Part shown: one piece after another, positions 56,113-64,000 of the stretch | How positions within the stretch are numbered: the stretch's first letter is position 1 | Layout: every line of letters begins with the position of its first letter | From: an uncultured Shimia sp. | Lineage (GTDB): Bacteria > Pseudomonadota > Alphaproteobacteria > Rhodobacterales > Rhodobacteraceae | Reading direction: 5' to 3' | Assembly (NCBI RefSeq): GCF_947493595.1 | Contig: NZ_CANLRL010000007.1 | Location: forward strand, 168,473-232,472 | Length of the DNA: 64,000 nt | Program-made: the position numbers and the translations under genes | Notes under the pieces: generated by a model | Told to the model about the DNA's origin: nothing | Database searches by the model: none | The model's input: the letters and a program-made list of their open reading frames with translations, nothing else

Positions 56113-57206
56113 GCGGCCTCCAGAACCAAGAGGGCAGAAACCGCATCCGCCGCTTCGTCTGTGCTGGCGGTTCCACCCAGATCCCGCGTTAGGACCGTGC
56201 CTTTGGCGACCACTGTTTCAACAGCTTCGCGCAGGCGACTCCCATCGCGCCGCAGATCAGCGTTGTCGTGTTTCACACCAAGCCAGTCCAGCATCATGGC
56301 GGCAGACAGCAGCATCGCAAAGGGATTGGCCACGCCTTGCCCGGCAATGTCGGGGGCCGAACCGTGACACGGCTGGAAAACCGCGTGGTCCAATCCAATG
56401 TCGGCCGAGGGCGCCAAGCCCAGACCGCCCATCAAGCCCGCGCCGAGGTCGGACAGGATGTCGCCAAACATGTTTTCTGTGACCAGCACATCAAAATCCC
56501 AAGGCTTTTGTACCATCCACAAGGCGGTGGCATCTACATAGGCGTGGTCTGCGGTGAGGGTGGGGTGCTTGGCGGCCTCGGTGTCAAACAAGGCGCGGAA
56601 GAAGGCAAAGGCGCGGAATACATTGGCTTTGTCCACGCAGGTCACGCGTCCTGGGCCTCGACTTTGCGCCTTGCGTTGGTGGGCGAGGTCAAAGGTAAAG
56701 CGGAACAGTTTTTCGGAGATGTCACGCGTGATGCGGAGAGTTTCGCGGGCTTCATCCGCGCTGACCTCGCCGGTGCCTTGAGTAAAGAAGAGCCCTTCGG
56801 TGCTTTCGCGGACCAGGACAAAGTCGATTTCTTTGCCGTCGGGAATTTTGAGTGGCGTTGCTTGGCCTGGGCGAACCGTCACGGGGCGGACACCGGCAAA
56901 GAGAGTTAGGGCTTTGCGCAGATCGATTTGCGGGGAAATTTCTGTGCCGTCAGCGTACCGCACATCTGGAAGTCCCATGGCTGACAATAGAATCGCATCC
57001 GCATTTCGCGCGGTCTCCAAGGAGCTTGCAGGAAGAGATTCGCCGGTTTCTGCATAATGTGCTGCGCCAGCGGGCGCTGCGGTGAAGTTCAGCGAATAGC
57101 CCGTGGATTGCTCTGAGAGAGTGTTCAGGATTTTCACTGTTGGATCAGTGATTTCCGGGCCAATCCCGTCTCCTGCAAACACTGCGATTTCATACGAGTT
57201 GGGCAT
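56109..57206 (-). CDS. Isocitrate/isopropylmalate dehydrogenase-family enzyme
   Basis: 365 aa, beta-decarboxylating dehydrogenase fold. VFAGDGIGPEITDPT at the N-terminus, FVLVRESTEGLFF, VTENMFGDILSDLGAGLMGGLGLAPS and CHGSAPDIAGQGVANPFAM near the C-terminus. The VRESTEG loop replaces the usual VREL/SxN substrate signature of LeuB and Icd, closer to tartrate-dehydrogenase-like members. It probably oxidises a hydroxy acid at C2 or C3, perhaps with decarboxylation. It is first gene of the leftward operon and overlaps the oxidoreductase by 4 bp. Confidence 0.85.
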   Translation of the reverse strand: MPNSYEIAVFAGDGIGPEITDPTVKILNTLSEQSTGYSLNFTAAPAGAAHYAETGESLPASSLETARNADAILLSAMGLPDVRYADGTEISPQIDLRKALTLFAGVRPVTVRPGQATPLKIPDGKEIDFVLVRESTEGLFFTQGTGEVSADEARETLRITRDISEKLFRFTFDLAHQRKAQSRGPGRVTCVDKANVFRAFAFFRALFDTEAAKHPTLTADHAYVDATALWMVQKPWDFDVLVTENMFGDILSDLGAGLMGGLGLAPSADIGLDHAVFQPCHGSAPDIAGQGVANPFAMLLSAAMMLDWLGVKHDNADLRRDGSRLREAVETVVAKGTVLTRDLGGTASTDEAADAVSALLVLEAA

Positions 57207-57267
57207 GGATATGCGTTCCTTCCTTTGACCTTGTGGCAGGTTTTGCCGGCGCGATCTATTTAAAAAT

Positions 57268-57298
57268 TTGACATCGCATTTATTAACGCATACGTAAA
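57268..57298. promoter_or_regulatory. Divergent promoter with candidate GntR operator
   Basis: TTGACA at 57268 could be a -35 box for the tctC side. TTAACGCATACGTAAA at 57283-57298 is a 16-bp imperfect palindrome (two mismatched pairs) placed over the -10 region. It lies in the 132-bp space between the two operons, where the GntR protein would be expected to act. Confidence 0.5.
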
Positions 57299-57338
57299 TT
57301 CATGCAACATAAAACGCATTGAGTCTGGGAGGACAAGA

Positions 57339-58346
57339 ATGGAACTCAAGTTTGCACGTATTTTGGGGGCGGCAGCATTGGCTGCTGGCCTGGCCACATC
57401 CGCGACCGCGCAGGATTACCCGTACCGTGACATCACAACGGCGGTTGTCTGGGGCGCTGGCGGCGGCACCGACACGATCAACCGCATGATCATGGCGGAA
57501 ATGGAAAAGCACCTGCCTGTTTCAATCAACGTGATCAACCAAACCGGCGGCGTCGCTGGCTCCAACGGGATGGTCTATGTGATGAACCAGCCGGATGATG
57601 GCTATACGCTGGTAGGGCTGTCTGAATCCAACGTCACCGCAGCCGTTCAAGGCGGCTGGGATAAGAAGTTTGACTACTGGTATCCCTTTATCGTTGGTGG
57701 CTCGCCCGATCTGATTTCGGTTCCAGCAAATTCTCCGTACGGGACAATTGAGGACCTGGTTGACGCCGCCAAGGCCGCACCGGGAACCATTCCGGCTGCG
57801 GCCTCTGGTGCTGGCTCGATCCACCACTTGAACCTTTTGGCGATTGAAAGCGGTTCCGGAGCGACCTTCAAGTTTGTGCCTTACAAAGGCTCCGCGCCGG
57901 GTCAGGAAGCGGCGATTTCTGGGGAAGTTGCGCTGGTTGTGACCTCGCTTGCTGAGCAGGCCGCCTTGATTGAGGGAGGGCAACTCAAGCCACTGGCGAT
58001 GCTGACACCGGAAACGGCGGAGATTGCCGGGATGACGGTGCCGTCGGCCTTCGACGTTTACGATGGGCTCGACAAATTTCTTCCGCTGAAACAGGCCATT
58101 GGGTTCGCCGTGCACAACTCCGCTGGGGATGAGGTGAAGGCCGCGTTGGGCTCTGCTTTTGAGAAGGCGATTGCAGGTGACAAAGTGGCGGAATGGGCAA
58201 CGGCCAACAACTATGACGTTGGTGGTCAGTATGGCGATGAAGCTGCACAGATCTTTGAAACGCTGGAGGCAAACTTTGCCTACACCTTGCAAGAGCTTGG
58301 GGCAGCGACGGTTGATCCGGCGAAGCTAGGCATCGTGAAGCCTTAA
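57339..58346 (+). CDS. tctC: Tripartite tricarboxylate transporter, solute-binding protein
   Basis: 335-aa periplasmic binding protein of the TctC/Bug family. Signal peptide ILGAAALAAGLATSATAQ, then YPYRDITTAVVWGAGGGTD and GSNGMVYVMNQPDDGYTL typical of Bug proteins. GGGAGG lies 8 nt before the ATG. First gene of the rightward operon. The bound ligand is unknown but is likely the carboxylate processed by the downstream enzymes. Confidence 0.92.
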   Translation: MELKFARILGAAALAAGLATSATAQDYPYRDITTAVVWGAGGGTDTINRMIMAEMEKHLPVSINVINQTGGVAGSNGMVYVMNQPDDGYTLVGLSESNVTAAVQGGWDKKFDYWYPFIVGGSPDLISVPANSPYGTIEDLVDAAKAAPGTIPAAASGAGSIHHLNLLAIESGSGATFKFVPYKGSAPGQEAAISGEVALVVTSLAEQAALIEGGQLKPLAMLTPETAEIAGMTVPSAFDVYDGLDKFLPLKQAIGFAVHNSAGDEVKAALGSAFEKAIAGDKVAEWATANNYDVGGQYGDEAAQIFETLEANFAYTLQELGAATVDPAKLGIVKP

Positions 58347-58414
58347 TTGAGCAGGCGGCGGGCGCAGGATTTGTGCCTGCCGCACCAAGGGATCAAGTGG
58401 CTGGGGACAGATCC

Positions 58415-59200
58415 GTGACGACCAACGATCAATTACTTCAATCCGAGGCAGAAGACCGCGAGGCACAGCTGATTTTGCGGGCGCGGGACTTCTGGGGCGC
58501 TCTTGTTTTATTGAGCCTGTCGGTGTTTTTCCTTTGGCGCACGTCATTTATCCCGTTGTGGGGTGAAAATCGGGCCGGTGTGAAAGGCGGAGATTGGTAC
58601 AACTCCGCGGCCTTGGTGCCTTTGGGAATTTTCTCAGCGATGCTCGTGCTTTCGCTGGTACTATTGCGCATTTCGGTGCGCGAAGGGGGTGCTGAGCAGG
58701 CATTGACGGCGGTTGGGATCGGTTGGAACCGGGCCGAGGCGCTTCGCTTCTCGACACTGGCCGTGATCTTGTTCTTCTACATAGCCGGATTGGTGCCTCG
58801 GGTAGACTTCATTTTGTGCTCTGGGTTGCTGATCACGGCGTTGATTTACGGCTATCACGGCGGGAAGGCCGCGCGGATGGTTCTCGGTGCGGCAGTTGTT
58901 GGCGTGGCGGGGCTTTACGCCATGGCGCTAAATCTGCCGAGGTCGGAATGGGCGCAACACGATGACGATTGGCTGGTGCTTACGCTCTGGATCGCGTTGA
59001 CGGCTTGGGTGTTGTGGCGCGCACGAGGGAGCCGACTGGCCCGTGTCATTCCGGTGATCGCGATTTTCGCGCCAACCCTTCTTGTGTGCGCCATGGCCTT
59101 CGGGTTTCGCCAAAACGTGCCCAACCGAGGCGGGCTGATCTTCAAGCAGATTGAATATCACTACTACGTCACGCTCAAACCGTTCTGGAGCGGTAAATAA
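58415..59200 (+). CDS. tctB: Tripartite tricarboxylate transporter, small membrane subunit
   Basis: About 261 aa. An N-terminal cytoplasmic segment, then several hydrophobic helices (FWGALVLLSLSVFFLWRTSF, LAVILFFYIAGLV), longer than many TctB proteins, with an extra pair of helices in the C-terminal half. GTG 58415 is chosen over the track's GTG at 58373 because GGGGA lies 7 nt upstream; uncertain. The stop overlaps the tctA start by 1 bp. Confidence 0.8.
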   Translation: MTTNDQLLQSEAEDREAQLILRARDFWGALVLLSLSVFFLWRTSFIPLWGENRAGVKGGDWYNSAALVPLGIFSAMLVLSLVLLRISVREGGAEQALTAVGIGWNRAEALRFSTLAVILFFYIAGLVPRVDFILCSGLLITALIYGYHGGKAARMVLGAAVVGVAGLYAMALNLPRSEWAQHDDDWLVLTLWIALTAWVLWRARGSRLARVIPVIAIFAPTLLVCAMAFGFRQNVPNRGGLIFKQIEYHYYVTLKPFWSGK

Positions 59201-60711
59201 TGGACTTTGTATTCTCTCAACTGGCAGGGTTTGGCAGTGCCTTTGCCGCGCTTGTGGTCGACCCGCTGACCTATGTCTATTTGGTCACGTCGGTCTTCCT
59301 TGGCATCACGTTTGGCGCGCTGCCTGGCCTGACCGCCACATTGGCTGTGACCATTCTAACCGGCTTTTTTGGCAACAAAATTCCGCTGGATTATTCGATG
59401 ATTGCGCTGCTTGGCGCCTATGTCGGCGCGATCTATGGGGGATCCTACCCCTCGATCCTTTTGAATATTCCCGGCACAGCGGCATCTGCGGCAACGGCAA
59501 TGGATGGCCACCCACTCGCAAAGGCGGGGCGCGGAGGCGAGGCCTTGGGGCTCACAACCACGGCCTCCTTTATCGGGACGCTGATTGGCACCGTGGCACT
59601 GCTGATCTTCGTTTGGGTGCTTTTGCTGATTTCCAAGAACATCGCCAGCCCGGAAAAGGCACTGTTGGCGCTGTTTGGTATTCTGCTGTCAGGCACGCTG
59701 ATGAGCGAGGACTTGGTGATCAAAGGCTGGATTGCCGGTCTGATTGGGTTGGCGATGGCGATGGTGGGCATGGATCCGCTTCTCTCGGAGCCGCGATACA
59801 CGTTTGGCTGGTCTTACATGCTGTCTGGCTTCCAGGTTGTGCCGGTGTTGATGGGGGCCTTTGCGGTGCCGCAAATCATTGATGGCATGCGACATGTGCA
59901 AGTCGGGAAGATGGTTGCTTTGCAGGGGCGTATTCTTCCCAACCTCGCCGCCGTTCGGCGACATATGCCGACGATCACCCGGTCGGGCGTTATTGGCACA
60001 GGTGTTGGCGCATTGCCCGGTGTCGGCGAGGACGTTGCCGGCTGGGTGTCCTATGGCGTGGGTAAAACCGTTTCCAAAGACGGCAAGAACTTTGGCAAAG
60101 GCTCTCTTGAAGGCTTGCTGTCTTCTGAAACCGCAAACAATGCTTGCATTGGTGGAGCGCTCATCCCGTTGTTGGTGCTGGGCATTCCAGGATCGCCTCC
60201 GGCGGCGGCACTCATGGGCGCTTTCAAAATCAACAATGTGATCCCCGGCCCCACCATTGATCCGGCCATAATCCTGCGGGTGGTCGCCATTATGGTGCTG
60301 GCTTCTTTCACTATGTGGATTTTGGGTCTGTTTACTGCGCGGGTGTTCATCAAGATCCTGCGCATTCCACAGACGGTCTTTTTGCCGATTGTCATGGTGC
60401 TGACGGCGATCGGGTCTTTTTCCGTGGGAGGTGGGATCAATGATCTCTATTTGATGCTGGGGGTTGGATTTGTGGCCTATTTCATGAACCTGATGAAATA
60501 CCCCATCGCGCCATTGGTGATTGGCGTTATTCTTGGAGGTCTGTTTGACGAGACGTTCCGCAGGGCGCTGTTTCTGTCCGATGGCAGCCTAGGTGTATTT
60601 GTATCACGTCCCGGCGCAGCTGTGCTGTTGGCGTTGAACGTGGCGCTGATTGCTGCGCAAATCCCTATGATCCGGCGCCCATTCCAGCGGCGTGACAGAA
60701 AGGAAGCCTGA
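59200..60711 (+). CDS. tctA: Tripartite tricarboxylate transporter, large membrane subunit
   Basis: 503 aa with about twelve membrane segments. Family glycine-rich motifs are GALPGLTATLAVTILTG, YGGSYPSILLNIPGTAASAATAMDGHP and GALPGVGEDVAGWVSYG. Completes the tctCBA transporter. Overlaps tctB by 1 bp and the following ABM gene by 1 bp, so uptake and catabolism are translated as one unit. Confidence 0.94.
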   Translation: MDFVFSQLAGFGSAFAALVVDPLTYVYLVTSVFLGITFGALPGLTATLAVTILTGFFGNKIPLDYSMIALLGAYVGAIYGGSYPSILLNIPGTAASAATAMDGHPLAKAGRGGEALGLTTTASFIGTLIGTVALLIFVWVLLLISKNIASPEKALLALFGILLSGTLMSEDLVIKGWIAGLIGLAMAMVGMDPLLSEPRYTFGWSYMLSGFQVVPVLMGAFAVPQIIDGMRHVQVGKMVALQGRILPNLAAVRRHMPTITRSGVIGTGVGALPGVGEDVAGWVSYGVGKTVSKDGKNFGKGSLEGLLSSETANNACIGGALIPLLVLGIPGSPPAAALMGAFKINNVIPGPTIDPAIILRVVAIMVLASFTMWILGLFTARVFIKILRIPQTVFLPIVMVLTAIGSFSVGGGINDLYLMLGVGFVAYFMNLMKYPIAPLVIGVILGGLFDETFRRALFLSDGSLGVFVSRPGAAVLLALNVALIAAQIPMIRRPFQRRDRKEA

Positions 60712-60992
60712 TGTATGCGGTTTGTGTGACATTCAAAATCCATCCAGGGCAGATGGCGGATTTTTTGCCCTTGATGGTCACCAACGCGAGGACATCACGG
60801 GCTGAAGAGGCTGGATGCCAGATGTTTGACGTGTGTGTGCGCGACGATGAAGTGTTTCTCTATGAGATTTACGATGATCGCGCTGCGTTTGATCTGCACC
60901 TTGCTTCTGCGCATTTCAAAACCTTCGACGTCAGCGTGGCGCCTATGGTTGCCTCCAAACGGGTGGCGCTGTTTGATGAGGTGATCCGATGA
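60711..60992 (+). CDS. Antibiotic-biosynthesis-monooxygenase (ABM) domain protein
   Basis: 93-aa ferredoxin-like dimer-forming domain. VTFKIHPGQMADFLPLM at the N-terminus, EEAGCQMFDVCVRDDEVFLYEIYDD in the middle and HLASAHFKTF give the ABM/YgiN pattern. Such proteins include quinol monooxygenases and non-redox sugar-handling proteins. In this operon a role in lactone or anomer handling is possible but not shown. One-base overlap with tctA, 4-bp overlap with the MBL gene. Confidence 0.82.
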   Translation: MYAVCVTFKIHPGQMADFLPLMVTNARTSRAEEAGCQMFDVCVRDDEVFLYEIYDDRAAFDLHLASAHFKTFDVSVAPMVASKRVALFDEVIR

Positions 60993-61834
60993 TGGCAAAG
61001 GCAGGCGGGCAAACCGGAACTTGGCAGGTTCATGCTGTGAAGTACGCCGATCGAAACGCGCGGGCTCGTGGAGACAGCTTTCTGTTTGATGACAATCATG
61101 ATGCGCCACATGCGATGGATTACTTCATGTGGCTCCTACGGGATGGCGATCGAACTATTCTGGTCGACACTGGGTATGACCACACAGAAGCTAAGCTGCG
61201 AGGACGTCCGATCCGGCTTGATCCCGGTGAGGCGCTGGCGCCATTTGGCTTGACGCCGGAACAAATTACCGAGGTGATCGTCACTCATCTGCATTACGAT
61301 CACGCCGGAGGGGTGGCGCTGTTTCCCAAAGCGCATTTGCACATGCAAGAAGCTGAAATGGCCTTCGCCACGGGGCCATGCATGTGTCACGACGTTTTAC
61401 GTGATCCATTTACAGCAGGGCATATCTGTGAAGTGGTCATGCGCCTGTATGGTGGAAAGCTGACCTTTCATAGCGGTGACAGCCAATTGGCGGACGGACT
61501 GAGCCTGCATTGCATCGGTGGCCACTCACGGGGACTGCAATGTGTGCGTGTCAGGACGGCGTCGGGCTGGATGGTATTGGCGTCTGATGCGGCGCACTAC
61601 TACGAGAACGTACTTTCGCAAAAGCCCTTTCCGATTGTCGTGGATCTTCAGGATATGATGCAGGGGTTTGAGCACCTTATCAAACTCGCTTCGCGGCCGG
61701 AATTGATCATTCCCGGTCACGACCCTTTGGTGCGCAAGTTGTTCCCGCAGGATTTGGCTTCGCACATTCACCGGCTGGATGTTGGCCCAGAGACAGACGC
61801 ACTCGCAAAGATTTCTTCGGAGTTTGGCAAATGA
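60989..61834 (+). CDS. MBL-fold hydrolase, lactonase-like
   Basis: 281 aa. Metal motif THLHYDHAGG (HxHxDH) with later His/Asp ligands in GGHSRG, ASDAAHYY and PGHDPL. This pattern is shared with N-acyl homoserine lactonases (AiiA type). Inside an operon for a sugar acid, the likely substrate is an aldonolactone rather than a quorum signal, but this is inference. Start 60989 (or 60992) overlaps the ABM stop; the end overlaps the kinase start by 4 bp. Confidence 0.85.
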   Translation: MMAKAGGQTGTWQVHAVKYADRNARARGDSFLFDDNHDAPHAMDYFMWLLRDGDRTILVDTGYDHTEAKLRGRPIRLDPGEALAPFGLTPEQITEVIVTHLHYDHAGGVALFPKAHLHMQEAEMAFATGPCMCHDVLRDPFTAGHICEVVMRLYGGKLTFHSGDSQLADGLSLHCIGGHSRGLQCVRVRTASGWMVLASDAAHYYENVLSQKPFPIVVDLQDMMQGFEHLIKLASRPELIIPGHDPLVRKLFPQDLASHIHRLDVGPETDALAKISSEFGK

Positions 61835-63075
61835 AATTGGGTGTCATCGCAGATGATTTTACCGGCGCGTCTGATATCGCGCTGACCATTGCCGAGGCGG
61901 GTATGTCCGTCACGCAATACATTGGCATTCCGGTTGGTGACGCTACTTCGGGGAGTGATGCAGGTGTCGTGGCGTTGAAGTCGCGCACCGCAGCTGTTTC
62001 GGAAGCCGTGGCTGATAGCCTCGCCGCTTGTAATTGGTTGAAGGCGCAAGGCGCAGAACAGATTGTCCTAAAGGTTTGTTCCACTTTCGACAGCACGGCC
62101 GAGGGCAACATTGGGCCTGTTCTTGAAGCGCTGGCCGCGCGGTTGGGAGCGGGACCGGTGATTGTTTGCCCGGCTTTTCCCGAAAACGGTCGCTCTGTCT
62201 ATCAGGGGCACCTTTTTGTGACGGATAAACTGTTGAACGAAAGCGGCATGCAGGATCATCCGCTGACCCCTATGACAGACCCTGACATCAGGCGCGTCCT
62301 CGCCGCACAGACCAATCTGACAGTTGGCCACGTATCTATTCACGCAGTCTCGAAAGGCACCGATGCCATTGTGGCAGCCATGCCTGCTGATACCGCCCTG
62401 ATGGTTACAGACGCCATTCATGACGGCGATCTGTTGGAGATTGGGAATGCTGCGAGAGGGATGCCATTGTTATGTGGTGGGTCCGGGATCGCGTTAGGCT
62501 TGCCAGGCAACTTCGGTGTGACAGCGTCGCCCACCAAGTCGCTGGGAAACAGAGGCGCAGGTGTTGTGCTTTCCGGTTCTTGCTCAAAGGCGACACGCGC
62601 GCAAGTCGCGAGCTATCGGCAACTCGCACCAAGTCGCGAGATCAGTGCAGGCGAGTTGCTTGAAGGCGGCGTGAACGCTGAGGATGTTGCCGCTTGGGTT
62701 ATGGAACAGGAGGCCGCACCGATGGTGTTCTCATCTGCGGATCCGGACGTTGTTAAGGATGCGCAAAGACAGTTTGGAGCGTCTCTGGCGGCAGAGGCAA
62801 TTGAAGGCTTCTTTGCAGAATTGGCCGCTGTTTTGGCACGAAGGGGAATTGGTCGGATTGTAGTTGCGGGCGGTGAGACCTCTGGGGCGGTGGTCAAAGG
62901 GTTGGGTGTAAACGCTCTTGAGATTGGTCCGAGGTTGGCCGCCGGTGTTCCGATGGTGCGCCCCCTCAATGCGGATTTGGTTCTGGCATTAAAGTCGGGG
63001 AACTTTGGGGGGGAGACCTTTTTCGAAGATGCGTTGCGCCTCATGTTGGACACTGAAATGGAGAAGGCCGGATGA
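61831..63075 (+). CDS. otnK: DUF1537 four-carbon acid sugar kinase (OtnK-like)
   Basis: 414 aa. The N-terminal sugar-binding domain opens with VIADDFTGASDIALTIAEAG; the C-terminal nucleotide-binding domain has VVLSGSCSKATRAQV and VVAGGETSGAVVKGLG. The family phosphorylates C4 of 3-oxo-tetronates (OtnK), D-threonate or D-erythronate (DtnK, DenK) and 3-oxo-isoapionate (OiaK). Pairing with the class II aldolase-type gene next door favours OtnK-like action on a 3-oxo acid. Substrate not proven. Overlaps both neighbours by 4 bp. Confidence 0.88.
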   Translation: MKLGVIADDFTGASDIALTIAEAGMSVTQYIGIPVGDATSGSDAGVVALKSRTAAVSEAVADSLAACNWLKAQGAEQIVLKVCSTFDSTAEGNIGPVLEALAARLGAGPVIVCPAFPENGRSVYQGHLFVTDKLLNESGMQDHPLTPMTDPDIRRVLAAQTNLTVGHVSIHAVSKGTDAIVAAMPADTALMVTDAIHDGDLLEIGNAARGMPLLCGGSGIALGLPGNFGVTASPTKSLGNRGAGVVLSGSCSKATRAQVASYRQLAPSREISAGELLEGGVNAEDVAAWVMEQEAAPMVFSSADPDVVKDAQRQFGASLAAEAIEGFFAELAAVLARRGIGRIVVAGGETSGAVVKGLGVNALEIGPRLAAGVPMVRPLNADLVLALKSGNFGGETFFEDALRLMLDTEMEKAG

Positions 63076-63716
63076 CCGAAGCGACCAAAGCACGAGAAGA
63101 CATTTGCCGGATTGCCAAGTCGATGTTTGATCGGGGGCTTACCTGTGGTGCGTCAGGAAACATTTCTGTCAGGCTGTCGGATGGAAACTATTTGGTAACG
63201 CCAACCGGATCGTCCATGGGTTTTTTGGATCCCGCACAAATTTCGCATTTGGACCAAAATTTGCGACACCTATCAGGTGACAAACCAACCAAGGAAATTC
63301 CACTGCACAGTGCTTTCTACGACACTCGGGCTCAAACAGGTGCGGTGGTCCATCTGCATTCCACCTACTCTGTGGCCCTTTCGATGCTGCCTGACATTGA
63401 TCCTGACAACGCGCTTCCAACGCTTACGCCCTATGGGATTATGCGTTTGGGGAAGGTGAAGTTGCTGCCGTTTTTCCTACCCGGTGATGCGGCGATGGGC
63501 GAGGCTGTCCGCGCTCTGGCAGGAACACGCTCGGCGGTGCTATTGGCAAACCATGGCCCAGTTGTCGCAGAAAAGGATCTTTGGACGGCCGTTTATGCGA
63601 TGGAAGAACTCGAAGAGACGGCAAAACTTGCGGTTCTGCTTCACAGCATGGAGCCTAAAACACTCTCAGATCAAGACGTGCAGGCCGTTGCGCGGAAGTT
63701 TGGTGTGAACTGGTAG
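63072..63716 (+). CDS. otnC: Class II aldolase-family decarboxylase (OtnC-like)
   Basis: 214 aa. Zinc-site fold of the AraD/FucA family. GASGNISVRLSDG, the TPTGSSMG segment, KEIPLHSAFYD with the catalytic-side Glu, HLHSTYS with two metal His and LLANHGPVV with another His. OtnC converts 3-oxo-tetronate 4-phosphate to dihydroxyacetone phosphate and CO2. Here it would finish the pathway and deliver a triose phosphate. The assignment over a true aldolase rests on the DUF1537 partner. Confidence 0.85.
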   Translation: MTEATKAREDICRIAKSMFDRGLTCGASGNISVRLSDGNYLVTPTGSSMGFLDPAQISHLDQNLRHLSGDKPTKEIPLHSAFYDTRAQTGAVVHLHSTYSVALSMLPDIDPDNALPTLTPYGIMRLGKVKLLPFFLPGDAAMGEAVRALAGTRSAVLLANHGPVVAEKDLWTAVYAMEELEETAKLAVLLHSMEPKTLSDQDVQAVARKFGVNW

Positions 63717-63782
63717 GGCTCGCGCCTTAAATCGCGGTGACCCAAGCGGTCTTTCGAGCAAGCGGCCTGCAATGACTGTTTT

Positions 63783-63804
63783 GGGCCGTCTGTGAAGACG
63801 GCCC
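63783..63804. terminator. Hairpin after the sugar-acid operon
   Basis: GGGCCGTC and GACGGCCC pair perfectly over 8 bp with a 6-nt loop. No T run on the plus side. It lies between the last catabolic gene and the convergent recombinase remnant, so it may end transcription from either side. Confidence 0.5.
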
Positions 63805-63810
63805 AGTGAT

Positions 63811-63996
63811 TTAGATTTCCACCGCCTCGGTGATCGACAGCGCATCTTCCAGCTCTACACCGAGGTATCGGACTGTGCTGTCCATCTTGGTGTGTCCAAG
63901 CAGAAGCTGAACAGACCGTAGGTTGTCTGACGTCAGCGCTAATGGGTCCAAATAGGGCGATTTGATAAGGGAGTGTTTCTGGCTCATCGTAACCAC
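63811..63996 (-). pseudogene. C-terminal remnant of a tyrosine recombinase
   Basis: Reading leftward, residues from NLRSVQLLLGHTKMDSTVR through YLGVELEDALSITEAVEI match the extreme C-terminus of a small phage-integrase-type protein (LLGH box and the catalytic Tyr in TVRYLG). The residues before that (MVTMSQKHSL to DPLALTSD) do not look like the family, so the upstream part is missing or replaced. Homology spans about 63811-63926. Whether an intact gene continues past the window in another frame cannot be seen. Confidence 0.6.
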
Positions 63997-64000
63997 TGAG

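Noticed and set aside
60989-61834. Quorum-quenching AHL lactonase
   Set aside because: The HxHxDH motif is shared by many MBL lactonases; its place inside a sugar-acid operon makes a sugar lactone a better guess, so quorum quenching is not claimed.

Overview
The window looks like chromosomal DNA of a marine alphaproteobacterium of the Rhodobacteraceae (Roseobacter group). This rests on gene order and protein style seen here: pccB and pccA separated by a string of small lineage-type genes, methylmalonyl-CoA mutase just downstream, an ScfR/PccR-type regulator, a Sinorhizobium/Rhodobacter-style chemotaxis operon, and the dacC-tmk-holB-tatD-MBL housekeeping run. Genus and species cannot be fixed from this alone. 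No plasmid or phage replication genes and no CRISPR array were seen.

Layout. (1) 1-2.6 kb: end of betB and complete betA (choline to glycine betaine). (2) 2.7-6.6 kb: a DUF465 protein, an alpha/beta hydrolase, a PccR-like regulator and a Bcr/CflA-type exporter. (3) 6.8-18.4 kb: the propionyl-CoA to succinyl-CoA module, pccB, seven small genes (three of them lipoprotein-like or secreted), pccA, an aldo/keto reductase, a DUF4174 protein, a degenerate sulfotransferase-like protein and the mutase. (4) 18.5-25.1 kb: an OmpR/EnvZ-type two-component pair divergent from a GtsABCD-like glucose/sugar ABC transporter. (5) 25.2-27.5 kb: a chemoreceptor. (6) 27.7-33.2 kb: an Lrp-type regulator divergent from a complete branched-chain 2-oxoacid dehydrogenase operon. 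Its products (from valine and isoleucine) feed propionyl-CoA into module 3. (7) 33.3-42.3 kb: a ten-gene chemotaxis operon on the minus strand, CheS-like STAS / cheY / cheA / cheW / cheR / cheY / CheT-like / soluble Aer-type PAS / MCP / cheD, with no cheB. (8) 42.7-49.8 kb: DsbA-family protein, AEC transporter, and the MBL-tatD-holB-tmk-dacC-SPOR run. (9) 49.99-54.4 kb: tRNA-Ser(UGA) with an adjacent P4-type integrase, an unknown 212-aa gene, a small HTH gene and a decayed second recombinase. (10) 54.4-63.7 kb: two divergent operons for uptake and breakdown of an unidentified sugar acid (GntR, Gfo/Idh oxidoreductase, isopropylmalate-dehydrogenase-like enzyme; tripartite TctCBA transporter, ABM protein, lactonase-like MBL, DUF1537 kinase, class II aldolase-family decarboxylase). 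(11) 63.8 kb: the 3' remnant of another tyrosine recombinase.

Best candidates for something undescribed. The sugar-acid cluster at 54.4-63.7 kb ends in an OtnK/OtnC-like pair but lacks the usual first dehydrogenase and isomerase. It lies between a tRNA-linked integrase and a recombinase remnant, so it may be island-borne. The chemotaxis operon pairs a membrane-free Aer-type PAS protein with a small DxxxQ-motif protein, lacks cheB, and contains a receptor ending in a CheR-docking-like pentapeptide. Smaller items are tandem TTTGCA sites upstream of pccB and the regulator gene, phased GTAAC repeats upstream of the sugar transporter, a 24-bp perfect palindrome in the island, and a recombinase broken at two homopolymer runs plus one nonsense codon.

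All functional assignments come from reading motifs and gene order by eye. No database search was run, and references to published systems are from memory.
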